This document shows positions 23,136 through 35,330 of a DNA stretch of 64,000 nt, in pieces. Source of the DNA: Monosiga brevicollis MX1 (lineage: Eukaryota; Opisthokonta; Choanoflagellata; Craspedida; Salpingoecidae); NCBI RefSeq assembly GCF_000002865.3, contig NW_001865074.1:269123-333122 (forward strand), read 5' to 3'. Under the pieces are notes generated by a model. It did no database searches, had not been told where the DNA came from, and saw nothing but the letters and a program-made list of their open reading frames with translations. A program made the position numbers and the translations under genes. Position 1 is the stretch's first letter. Each line of letters opens with the position of its first letter.

Positions 23136-26100
23136 TTACTCCATCTGTGACTCTTCTTCAAAGCCAAAGCCGCGCTGTAGAAATCAAGGAAGGGATGCAT
23201 GCGTGAGGCAAAGGGCGTCGCACAAGTTTGACAGGAGCTCTCCCCCACCCTACAATTTGCCCAATTGACATGCGAACAATGAAAACATACCTCCATGGAG
23301 TCGGTTCCAGTGGCTTCGGCACCCATATCGTAGAGGCCAAAGGCGTCACTTGATTGGGCTTCTGCACGCCCCATGTCGTAAAGCAGCTCGTTATCCGAGG
23401 CTGGACTCGTGGCAGCATTTCCTGCATTGCCCATGTCGTACAAAAGCTCGTTCGTCGAAGCAGTGCTTGTGTTTGTCTCGCCAACATTGCCCATATCATA
23501 CAATTGCTGCGCCTCGCTGTCAGCTTCCTGCGCTTTCCCCGTGTCCGCGGCTCCCATGTCGTAGAGGTCCGCACCAGCCTAGGATAGCAAATCGACCCTT
23601 GGTCAGCGCTCAAAGGCAAAGCACGCAACAGTCAAAGGACGGGGACTGACCCGAGCAGCTGAGGCTTCCACTACCACGAAGACCTGCAAGACAGGCCATT
23701 TGACTCAAGCATGAGATGACAATTCCAAGAAAAAGAAAGGGAAAGAGAAAAAGAAAGAGAAACGAAACAAAGGCGGCTGCGAATGCACCTGCAGCGCCTA
23801 GCTCATGCCACCGCTCACCTTGCCAGGAATCACCAAAACACCATGTTGGTCAGCGCAATCAAAGTACTCATGCTCTCCCACAGTGCCATTGTTGTTGCCC
23901 ACGGCGTCATCAAGCTCCACCCCGCACCGAGGCGAACGCTTGACTTTGTGCGGGCCAAAGTAGCGTAGCGTGCCCATGCCATAGCCCACGACATCGACGC
24001 GGCTGCCCACGTCACTCGCCGTAGCCACTAGCGCATTATTCCCGAAAAAACAACATCAAGATGAGGTTGAATATTGTGTTGAAGCAAACGACTCAGCGAG
24101 TGCGAAAACCACCTACGTCGGCGTGTGAGAACAGGTGCCGACACATTTCCCTCGTTGCCATAAACTTCGTCCGTTTCGGGCTCGGAGGCGTCATCCACTT
24201 CAATGTCTAAGAAAGAAAAGACAGGGTGCATCGTCATGTCCAGGCAGAGACATGTTTGCCCACGCCTGCATGGGCGACAACGCCACATTGCCAGGGCAGA
24301 TCACCGATATCAACGCACAGTTGCTTTGGAAGAGGCTGGACATGTCCGAATCAGTCTCCAGCGCCGCTAGAGCCTTGACCAGCGTCTCAAAGCTTGGGCG
24401 CTCGTGACGATCATGCAACCAACACATGGACATGATCTTGAAGACCGGCAGGGGGCAATCCGCTGGGCAAGGAAGCCGAAAACCTATAGCATGCCCGTGG
24501 CACACACGTCTCAGCTTTACGAGCGCACGAGGAGCAGCGAAAGATACGTGTTTCGCGTTCAAAGCCCAGCAGCTTTTGCATGTGCACTCACCGTTGGTCA
24601 CCTCGATCCACACGCGTTGGTTGTTCCAACCGGTGTATGGCATAGCCGCCTTGGTATACACCTCATACATCAGCACACCAAAGGCCCACACATCGCTCTT
24701 CTCGCTGAAAATGTTATCTTCCAGCGCCTCGGGGGCGGTCCAGCGCACAGGTACATTGCCACCCCGCGAGCGATAGTAGGCATCATCCGTGCTCTCACGG
24801 GCCAAACCAAAATCGGCCACCTTGGCCGTCAGCGATGCCGACAACAGCACGTTGCGCGCCTAGCCCACAATCAAATCCCCAGTAGGTACCCGCCCATTAG
24901 CATGTAAGCGATTGAGCGATGGAATGAACCATGGAACGAACGAAGGATGGTCAAGACACAGCCGGGGGACGAGTCAACGAAAACAAAACAAACAAAAAAA
25001 AAAAAAAAATAAAAATAAAAATACAACTTACAGCCAGATCGCGGTGAATAAAACCGAGCGAGTGGATGTGGGCCATGCCGCTGGCCACCTGGCGGCTCCA
25101 GGTCACTTGCTGGGCCGGTGTACACGTCTTGTTCATCACGTAGTCCTTCAGAGACCCGTTGCGCATGTGCTCCAGGACCACGTAGATGGGGCGGCCCTTG
25201 GTGATGACACCAATGAGGCCCACCACATTGGCATGCTCCATCTGTGCCATGACCAAGGCCTCCTCAAGCAGTTCCTCCCGCTCGTTGTCCATAGCGTCTT
25301 TGCGGAGGGATTTGGCGGCAACCTGGATTTCTGGGGCCTTGGGCTCACTGAGAGAGGCCTCATAGACGATGCCAAAGGCGCCTTGACCCAGCTCGCTGAG
25401 GACGATGAGCCACTCGCGATTAAGCTCGCGCGGCTCCTTGGAAAGCTGCAGGTTTGAATCCTGCTCAAGACGTGCCTTGAGTACTAGAAGTTGGAACCAC
25501 ACAACACAATGAGATCACATACGACTTTTACACCACTCTGCAGCACAGTAGACCCCTTTTCGTGGAACGTACCGGCAAAATCAGCTGCACGATTGGCTCG
25601 CGCGCGCATAACGACCACAAGAATGACGGCAGCGATGATGATAATAAAGACAATGGCACCTGGCACAGAACATCAGGTTGAGAGACGGCACAGACAAAGA
25701 CATTGAAATTGGTTCGCAAAGGCCTATTTTTGAGTTTGAGGTAGACCAATCGAGCTAACCTGCAATGCCACCCACGAGAGCGGTGTTGGCAGCGCTGTTG
25801 TCCCCCGACGCCGCTCGTTTCCAGCAGCATCGGTGGCCGTTGCAAGAACGTAGACCGGTTCTGATAAAAGTGTGTTTCCATGCGGTGAGTGGCGGGTATG
25901 ACCAAACGTAGCTGACGCGCCAGTGAACCATCGTGAAGCATGCGGATAGGAGAGAGCGCACCGTTGTTGGCCACGAACGTCGATGAACTGAAGTTGAACA
26001 CCGGCACAACCGTCGTGCCCGAATTGTCGGTCACAGAGACTTCGCGGTGCAGATCGACTTCGGCGGAGTCTGCCTCCACGAGTAGATCCACGGATGAGTC

Positions 26101-29100
26101 GGGGCAGACGACAACTGGAGGGGTGATGTCTCTCACATCGACGGTGATGTTGCACATGGCCGAATTGCCAGCGGCGTCCTCAATCGTTGTCTAACAGCGA
26201 CAGACCAGATGTATGTGAAAGAGCACCCGAATGAAGCGTTGGGCCACTATGCGCACACCCGCACTGTACGCATGACCTGTCTCCCTCCCACCCATCAAGC
26301 AACCCACCGTCACCATGGCGCCGGTGTCTGACAGTCGATATCGGTTTTGAAGACCCTGGACGGTGCGAGTCACAACTCCGGCATTGTCCCAGGTCGATGA
26401 CAACGGGGGCGCCAGCTCATCAGGATTGTGAACCTCGACTTGGCCGTCGGACGCATTGGGTGGGACTTGCAACACCACGGTCCTTGGGCATGGTTCCAAG
26501 AACATGGGGGTTTGCGGATCATACACCGCTAGCTGAAAGGTTTCCGTGGCCAGATTTAGGTCATCATCCATGGCCGTCACCGTCACCGTGAAAGGGCTTG
26601 CCGACAGGTTGAGCGCAGCACCATTGCCCGGAGAGAAGGCCACATCCACGATAGGGGAATCATCCTGGAAAGCAAAGAGCACACCATTGACAAAGAATCG
26701 AGCTAAAATTCCGTCTTGAGCAATGTTGAGCACGGCATAGCTTGCGTTGGGCAGAGTGGCGATAGTCGTGAGGCCGTTATTCAGCAGTTGACTCTCCATA
26801 GTTGGAGGGTCGGGATCGTACTCAGTTAGCTCGGCAAGCGCTGCGTTGTTGGGGTCGCTGGTGTGAAGCGTGTAGCGAAGCTTGAACTGCAGCGCGGCAG
26901 AAGCGGTGGGCATGATGGCCGTTCGGGTTTGTGGAAACTGTACACGAATGATCATGGCCTCAAACACGAAATCGTGGTCCATTTTAGGACTGTAGCCAGA
27001 GATCACCTCACGACCATTCTGATACGCGATGGACGCGCTCTCAAGCTTGTACCAGCGATCGGCCAAAAAGTCAGATTCTGCTCCATCTGGACGTGTAACG
27101 CCTGCAAAGGCAATCTCTACCACGGCCGGAACTGGGAAGGTTGACATCCATGGACAATGAGAGCCAAGCTTCAACGCAGAACTGGAAAAACCACGCAGCA
27201 AGGAGCGGCAGCAAGGACACACCGCTGGCGCTACGCCGACGATAGTCTGGGGCCTCATCTTGCTCGGGAGCCAATTCCAGCGAAGTGGCCGAATCTATTC
27301 AAAGAACGTTAATTTGTTTTCGTGACGCAACGCAGACTGGGGTCAGGATAAGCACAGCTATATTGCAAAGTCGGAGGGCAAACTGTACGTACACTCGTCA
27401 ACAGCCAACTGCAGGTAAAACTGCATGGAAAGCGCATCACTGCGTCGACGGACATGGACACCATGTTCGCCGTTGGCGATCTGTACCCGCCATGACATTT
27501 TGTTTGTTGTGCTGCCGACGGACACGCCCGCGGCCGTCGTATCGAGCAGAGTAAAAGTTTTGATCTTCAGGTGTTCAAAGCTTGGCGTGACTGTTTGCAC
27601 AAACATTGCTGGCTGAAGTGTTCGAGTTGGAAAGGTCACGGTTGTGGCTGTGCTCTCATACTGTTGGATTGGCAGCTGATGCAAGTGCAAGTCAGACGAT
27701 AGGCAAAGGTGAGTAACAGGACTGATGCGAAGAGATATTGGATGGACAAGCCACGGTGAGTGCAGAATGATCTGTCTTCACGATGCGGCCAACCTCAAAG
27801 GAGCAAGGCTGAAGAGCGATGTTGCCGGCCGAATCCTGCGCGCTATATCCAAAAAAATAAGGCGAGCCATAGACAGAGAAGCTCGAGTTGGGCAACGGCT
27901 GACTCGCATCCGCGATTGGCTGCAAGTTGAGATCCACGTTATCAGACACAGAGGGCAAAGTCCAGTCGACGCGGACTTGGTCCACGCCCAGCGGGAGGCG
28001 AGCAGCATCCGTGCTGGCTAGCCCAAAGGCAGCACGAATTGCGGACAAAAGTTCGCTGGATTGGGGGCAGTTGAAGAGCTATCGGAGTACCACAGTGTTT
28101 TGAACACGGTGAGCTGGTGTGACGTCAAGAACCTCAGGTACCAAGGTTTTAGGGCCTCTGTTCCGAACCTTCGGGGCGACGTTATCCACGTTGGAGAGCC
28201 GACTGGCTTGAGATGGGTCGTTGAACACCAGCATCAGGCGATCCTGACCACGTGTGGCAAAAGAAAAACCTTGCACGGCGCCTGGCAGCCTAAGTGCAAT
28301 CATGTCGATTCAGGGCAGAAATGGGGTAGGGTTAAGTTCAGTGTGGATGTGGCAACTCGGTGGCCACTCAAGAGTAGCAAGAGCAATGTCAAACATTTGC
28401 ACGTACGACGCAGGTTCAAAGCGAAAGTTGATGGCGGAGAGCGCGTAGCTGGAAACGTTCAGGCCAGCCGCCAGGTCAGCTGCTTCAAGGCCAAGAGTAA
28501 AAGGTAGCGTGCCCGTTGAATACAGGCACTCTCCCCCAGTAGAGAGCCACATGCTAGCCACACCCAGTGTGGACACGCCATCGATCATGCTCAACGTGAC
28601 CTGTCGTCACATCAAATTGCCAGAGGCCATTGAGTGAGGTCAACCACAACCATAACCAAGAAAAAAAAGAAAAAAAATTATCGAAAAAAAAAAAAAAAAA
28701 AAAAAAAACGAAAGTAGGCTGCCGTCCCCAGGTTTCGGGCTAACCGTCACGTTGCCAGGAATGGTGTAGGTCGGTTCGCCCATAAAGGTGCTGGCACACT
28801 GCGAACCAGTGACAAGCAGAACAGGAAGATGAATCAGTAAAGCGACAAAATTAGTCGGCAAACCAAAGTGTGTGCAAGTGACACCATTCACTCAGCATGA
28901 CAAAGAGAGAAGGAGGGATTGTCCATACCCAGGTCATGGACCAGGTCAAGTTGGCACTGGTTGCAAATTTCGAAAGATCCAGCGTGAAGGGGACATTTTG
29001 CCCTCCGTGAGCGTTCACGATACCAAAGTTGAGTGCATCATTCTCAAACAGATCGCCAGTGAAGGAAGGTAGGTCTGGTGTCGCGGCTGCATAAACGAGA

Positions 29101-30659
29101 AGTGGACAAGCGTGAGATGGATTGGACATCAAAGCCTTTCTTTTGATCATGACGCCATGCCGTCAATCCCAGATGGACGCACAGCTGAGTTCATCTGGCG
29201 CAACCAAAATGTCGTATTGGGCATGCGCTGACGCCAATCGATCAATGACGGTAGAGGCCAGAGCAAAACCTTGGCGGACCGTTATCTATCCACGGCGAGG
29301 CGGGTAAGGCAGGTAAGGGCACGCGGCAAGTTGGGTCGCCGATTCGCCAACAAGGGTCGAGGTCGGTAGGGGTGCGTTCAAGGCGCTACACGTACTGCAC
29401 GTTCACAAGAGAGGCTGCCACGCAGTCGTGGATGCGTGTAAACAAATTCAAAGATGTAAGGTTCTTGGCGAGCATCGAGCTCCACGATGCCACCCGTCAC
29501 CATCGCAACTGACAATAGCAACATGAGCAGTGGAAAGCATAAGAATGCGACAACAAAAAGTGGCAATAGGTATGGCGTGCAAAGAATAGAGATGCTTTGA
29601 GATGTGCAAGGAGCAGCGTACAGATGGGGTCGCTCGAGGCCGATAGGCGGGCCGTGGCATTCATGCTAGGTGGTAGGCCAAGAACAGAGACTTGATCTGC
29701 GACACCGTCACCATTGACGTCGGGGAAGGCGACGGCAAGAGCCTGGCCAGGGTTGGTATACGCGGAGCTTGAGGCAGGACATTGAAGAGAGGGTACGCGT
29801 AGCTGTGGACACGGCGGATTAGTCGCACAAAACGGATGAGATTGACTGTCAGAATGATGGGAGATCACGCGGGCGGTGTGTTGAGGCGGGCATACCGTCA
29901 AAACCTGCGATGCAGTGCACCCCGCAGTTGAAATGACACCGGCTGACACGCAAGATGTCTCGGCATCCGTCACTAGAGAGAACACCACTGTTTAAGGCGA
30001 GATGCTTGACAAGAGCAAAGTCTCCGGTCTTCGACAGGCTTGGCCGATTGCGTGGTGCATTGTGACCTACCACTCAAGACGATCTCAACGGTGCGACCTG
30101 CATAATACTTGTCAATTGCCCGAGCGCGAAGTGCAGTCCCGAGGCTGGGCAAAGAAGCCTGAAATAGAAAGCGACCCTCCACTGCTGTGGGCGTGAGGGT
30201 GGTCACCAACGGCGCTGTTGTTTCATCCTCAGAGTGCTGCAGCGTCAGCTGAGGCAGACCCAGGCCCGAGGCGCGCTGTCGAGTGGTGGGCGAGACAGCA
30301 GAAAGAGTGAGGGTGCAGTCTTCAGAAGATCATGAGAAGAGGTAAGGAAACATACAACTTGTATGTAGCTGGTAAAGAGGGTCATGTTGTCAGTGGCTTG
30401 CTGAACAAATCCTTCCGTAACGATCTAGGACAGTCGGGATTGAGCCGACAGTCATTACAAAGCCGAGGCACTCAAGCTGGGGATGCATTTGATGCACGGG
30501 TCGTACGGCTTCGACCACTTGATCAGTGGTTGCAAGAAAGGTGGGTGGGATGCTGTCATCTAAAATGTGACGATTCAGCCAACAGGTGCTTGTCAGGACC
30601 AGTGTCAGAGGATAGAAGCGCAATCAGAAAACAAGAACTCAGAAGTCTTATCCCCCGAA

Positions 30660-30696
<37 letters not shown>

Positions 30697-32598
30697 AAGT
30701 TTGACCAAGAGGTTCGACAACTTCTGAACAGGGGCCTACATTCGCAAGATCCAGAATAGGGGTCGAAGACTGTTCCAGGGGCGCACAGACGGCAGGATGG
30801 GCGTAGATACATGCCAAAGGTATCGCCTGCCTCAATGACGCTGCTCCAGCAATTAAATGCAAATCATCAGCGCATGGTGGCGACAAGTCGATTATGACGG
30901 ATGCTGCAGGCTGACCTGGCGTCATCGAGCGAAGGCAGATAGCCAACGTAATAGTTGCAAACGTCCTCGGATGGGTCATAGTCGTAGCCAAAGCACTTGC
31001 CGAGGGCGGTGAAGCGGCACAGGTTCTCACACTCGGTACGAGTGTTCTGGCCTGCCATGGTTTGTGGTCACTGCATCAACGGCGGCTATGGTTTTCCTCA
31101 CAGTTGGAACCTTGCGTTTTAAGGATGCAGAGTTCGTACCGCGGCTGTTCAAGGTATAGACGGGATTGTAGAAGCGACGACCGTAGGCAACCCAACGAAA
31201 GTCGTCTTCGCCCGAGAGCTCGCAGCTCAGACAGTTTGCAGGGCATCTGCCAGCACAACTGCTGGGCTCCTCGGTAACGGTGCGATCAGCAACGCATAGG
31301 TGCGTTTCTGCGGGACAGAATGGAAAATCATGAAGAAAAAAAAAAGGGATCAAGTTCATGAGAAGCCGCTCCAAGGGAGCCTGGTGTGCCGACTGCACCG
31401 ACTCGGAGAATACATACTTTCACTCAGAGACAGGGAGACGGATTGGTGCTGTAAGCAAGAACAGATAACGCATGGCGCAAGTCACCGTGAGCTGATACTA
31501 TAATCAACGTAGGCCAGGGGTGGGAGCGATCTTGTGCTGTAGGCGCATGCTTGACCCGCGTACCAGTTGAAGTCGAACGCCGGGGCCAAGCGTAAGGCTC
31601 ATAGCCTCGAGCCTGGTGTCCACTTGAATGACGTAGGCTGCGGCAACGGCAAGAACAAACCAAAAAAACAAGAACAAAAAAAAAAAAAAACCAGTGAGAG
31701 ATTGAAGAAATTCGAGTTGGCTGTATCAGACTGCTCCCTAGGAAGCTGCAAAGCAGCAAGCGACGGCGGGGCATACATACACTCTGCCGAGGGTGGGGCG
31801 GGAAAGTACAGCAGGTCATCGTGGGTCGCGTTGCCCATGGTTGAGTTTGTTTGTTCGTTGATAAAGTGGTCTGATGTGAGCCTAGCATCTGAGGCAGAGC
31901 CCTGAAACACCAAGTTCAAGGGTTGTTCGGCTACTTGCTCTGACGCTGTGGCCAGCGCGTGGGGAAGGGCTTTGTTTTGACATGCTGGAACAATCTGGTC
32001 GGCATCCAGGTTGGAGCAGAGCTGGCAAAAGGAGGTATTGGCGGCCAGGGCGGGGTTGCCGTTGCCGCATACCCCTTGAAAGCACTCAGTAGCGCAGTAC
32101 ATGCCGTCGGCGCATTCGCTAGCGTCTGTGCAAGCGTGAAAAAGGGCGTGGTGGTGGTCAAAGGGCACGATGGCGCTGGTGCAGACGTGATCGGGCAATA
32201 GCGTCAAAGAGTTGGCGACGTTGCAGCCTGGCCTGGAGTTTGGAAACAGGCGGGCAAAGGCTGGTTGAGTCGGGATTGCTGGGGCGAGAGCTGTGGGGAG
32301 AGGTTTGCTTACAGTTCGTAGACGGCCAAATCAGCGTGACACAGCTTGATCCCGGCACCTAAATCCAGGTGAGGTGAGCAGACACAAATGAGATAGGACA
32401 AAGCGGGAAGGCGGGATGCGGACCAAACATTCATGGTCATGATGCCATGTACACACCGGGTTCACAAAGGCCGGTCAAACCCGATGCGCCATCACTGGCG
32501 GCCCAGGTGAGGCTGTGCCCCTGAGCCCTGACGCCCAACGTCGAGGTCAAGAGCAGGGCCACCAGGGCGATTGCCGCCCCTTGGCTCGAAGCCGGCAT
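23136..32598 (-). CDS. Receptor tyrosine kinase A with HYR-like ectodomain, CAP-Gly tail and YDMG repeats
   Basis: The first of two tandem RTKs, with at least 15 exons. It begins MPASSQGAAIALVALLLTST (signal peptide, ATG at 32598). Early exons are 32598-32457, 32358-32313, 32232-31781, 31637-31564 and a 31-nt exon 31448-31418. The ectodomain has a Cys-rich start, a PAN-like segment (ENLCRF..CFGYDYDPSEDVC, about 30950-31045), a Ca-binding-like DVNGDGVADQ, and HYR-like segments with ITPPVVVCPDSS. A transmembrane helix (AIVFIIIIAAVILVVVM) is at about 25620-25665. The kinase has GQGAFG, VAAKSL, HRDLAARN (split by an intron), DFGLA and PVRWTAPEAL. After the C-lobe, a CAP-Gly domain is encoded at about 23817-24028, then five LYDMG motifs (about 23320-23566). 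I place the end at MERGFGFEEESQME (stop 23136-23138) after a last intron. Likely a plasma-membrane receptor; the ligand is unknown. Exon borders between 26200 and 31300 are uncertain. Confidence 0.83.
23817..24028 (-). other. CAP-Gly domain of RTK A
   Basis: About 70 residues: SDVGSRVDVVGYGMGTLRYFG, then CGVELDDAVGNNNGTVGEHEYFDC and HGVLVIPGKV. The glycine positions, the GVELD core and GNNNG in place of the canonical GKNDG identify a CAP-Gly fold. CAP-Gly domains bind the EEY/F C-termini of alpha-tubulin, EB and CLIP proteins. The Lys-Asn-Asp motif needed for tubulin-tail binding is altered to Asn-Asn-Asn, so the partner may differ. Confidence 0.85.
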
Positions 32599-33585
32599 TG
32601 CAAAACGCAAAACGCAGCGCTCAGCAACGCTTCACGAGGCGGGAACAGGCACACAATAGGCAAGGGATCGGGAAAGCAAGTGCATGCAGGGAAGAAGCCA
32701 AGGATCCTTCGGCTGTTCGAGCAATCAATACGCCCTCTGCCGAAAAAAAAAAAATACGAGAGAGACGTTTGAGAGAGAGAGAGAGACGTTTGAGAGAGTT
32801 TGAGAGAGTTTGAGAGAGAGCAGAGTTTGAGAGAGTTTGAGAGAGTTTGAGAGAGTTTGAGAGAGAGCAGACTTTGAGAGAGAGTTTGAATTGGTTTGGT
32901 CGGTTTGAGAGAGAGAGAGAGAATCATCATCAAGGGGTGTGAGAAAAGCAAGATGACGACGACGCTCTTGACTCTTTCTGTCGATGCACTCATGCAAATG
33001 CTGAGGGTGGGACGGCTGTGGTTGGATGGGGTTTGATTCTTTGCACTATGTATCGACAGACGGACGGGAGATCAAGCCCTCCCTGCTCGAACGTCCATTG
33101 GTTTGGGCTGAGTGGAGCTTGGACCCTTTTCTCGTTTCGCCGCCTCCCACTCTACGATGGCGTTTATTCATTCGTAGTTGCTGCTTGGACCAACACGCTT
33201 GTTCAATGCAAGCCATCACCGCACCGACTAGCGTCGCTCAGTCACCAATGACTTGGCTCTATCAGGCTATGCGATCGTGACGACGACGACGACGCGACGA
33301 CGCCAACGCCCACGGCGATCAAGGGCGTGTGACTGGAACCCGTCGTCATCATCATCCGCGTTTCCCATCAAGCGAAAAGAGGGTGTGTGGGTGGGTAGGA
33401 CAAAATCCTCTCAAGCCCAAAACCACACACAAGAAAATAAAAGGAAATTAAGGGAAACAAAAGGAAACAAGACACGCCTTTGTTCTTCAATGCGTGTGTG
33501 TGTGTGTTGGGCCTAGCAGAGAATGTCAGCACTTTTGACGGGATTTGGGACACATATAGGAAAGAGGAAACCAAAAGGAGGGGGG
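32599..33585. repeat. Spacer between the two RTK genes with TTTGAGAGAG repeat array
   Basis: The RTK A promoter side holds (GAGAGAGACGTTT) and (GAGAGTTTGAGA)n repeats at about 32759-32925, CT/CAAA-rich on the RTK A sense strand. The GGTTTGGTCGGTTTGAGA word sits at about 32892-32910. A run of GACGACGACGACG is at 33279-33301 and (GT)n at about 33491-33506. The RTK B stop is at 33586. No independent gene is recognised. Confidence 0.65.
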
Positions 33586-35269
33586 TTACAGGGCGGTGTG
33601 GCTGAAGCCTTCAAAGACTTCGGAGGGTCGCTTGTGCAGGGTCGACGGCGCTTCTGAATATTCATATTCCGTCTCCGTGGTCGCGTTCAGGTTCGGGGCG
33701 CTCGAATATTCATAGGCGTTGTCGGACACATTCAAGTTGCTGCCAGCCGAGTACTCGTACTCACTTTGATTCAGCTGTGGATACACCCACCAAAGCGACA
33801 CGAGGGTGCATGGTGAGTCGAGGCATCCTCTATTCTGAAAAACAAAAACAAAAACAAAAAACAAAAAAAAAACCGCTCCTTTTCTCCATTGCCCCTGAGT
33901 TCCTCATAACAACAATTCAAGAGCACAATCTGGGTCGACAAACCTTGGGGCTGGCCTGCGCACTGATGGGCACAGGCTGCTCGTACATGTTCTTGGGATC
34001 CTGGTCCACAAGCTCATAAGCACTGGTGCCAGCAGTGCGACTGCCCTGCACAACCTGCTGGCCTTGACCTGGAACATCATAGGCGACGCCATTGACGGGC
34101 ACGGGCTCCTCGTAGACGCCGTCGGCGGGCGCGGGTGGCGCCAGCGAGGGCCGCCCATTGGTACTCACGGACATTGAGTACTCGTACGCGTTGTCACCTT
34201 CCTCGGTTAGAAGCACAAACACCTTGGACGGCACCACCAAAACACCATGCTTATCGGGGCAGTTGAAATAGGTATGACCACCCACGACACCATTGTTGTT
34301 GCCCAGGGGCTGATCGAGGTGTACACCACAACGCAAGTGACGCTTCACGTGATGGGGCCCATAGAATCGCAACATGCCCGTGCCGTAGCCCGTCACAGTG
34401 ACCCGGGCTCCCACGTCGCTCGACGTGGCCACACGTGTCGAGCTGGCGCCATCCAATACATCCTCATACTGGTTGGGCATTTCTGCTGAATTTTGCACTT
34501 CCAGATAGTCGTTGGCAGGATTGCTGCTACCTCCCTTCTCCTGGTTCTTGTCAAATCGTACGTCCACATAGGAGTTGGCCACCGCCGTCTTGGTAGCGGA
34601 CGCAGCCGGGGATGCAGCCGAAGCTGCACCAGCGCCTCCCTCTTCCGCGACGTCAATCTCCCCGAGGCGCTGTTCCAACTCGCTAAACGTTGGCCGATCT
34701 TCGCGCGTGAGCGCCCAGCACGCGTACATGACTTTGTACACATCGCTGGGACAATCAGGCGGACACTCGAGTCGATAACCTGAACGCAGCCACAATCACA
34801 ATCGCCCATGAGTACTCGATGTCACGCATCAAGATGTGAAGTGGCAACGCAATCAAAACATTTTGCCAGATGACAAAAGACACGCACCGTTGGTCACCTC
34901 GATCCACACGCGTTGGTTGTTCCAACCGGTATATGGCATAGCCGCCTTGGTATACACCTCATACATCAGCACACCAAAGGCCCACACATCGCTCTTCTCG
35001 CTGAACAGATTTTGATTGAGCGACTCGGGGGCGGTCCAGCGCACAGGTACATTGCCACCCCGCGAGCGATAGTAGGCATCATCCGTGCTCTCACGGGCCA
35101 AACCAAAATCGGCCACCTTGGCCGTCAGCGATGCCGACAACAGCACGTTGCGCGCCTAGCCCACAATCAAATCCCCAGTATGTACCCGACCATCCAATGA
35201 TGAAATGAGCGATGAACGAACGAAGGATGGCCAAAACACAGCCGAGTCAACGAAAACAAACAAACGAAC

Positions 35270-35330
<61 letters not shown>

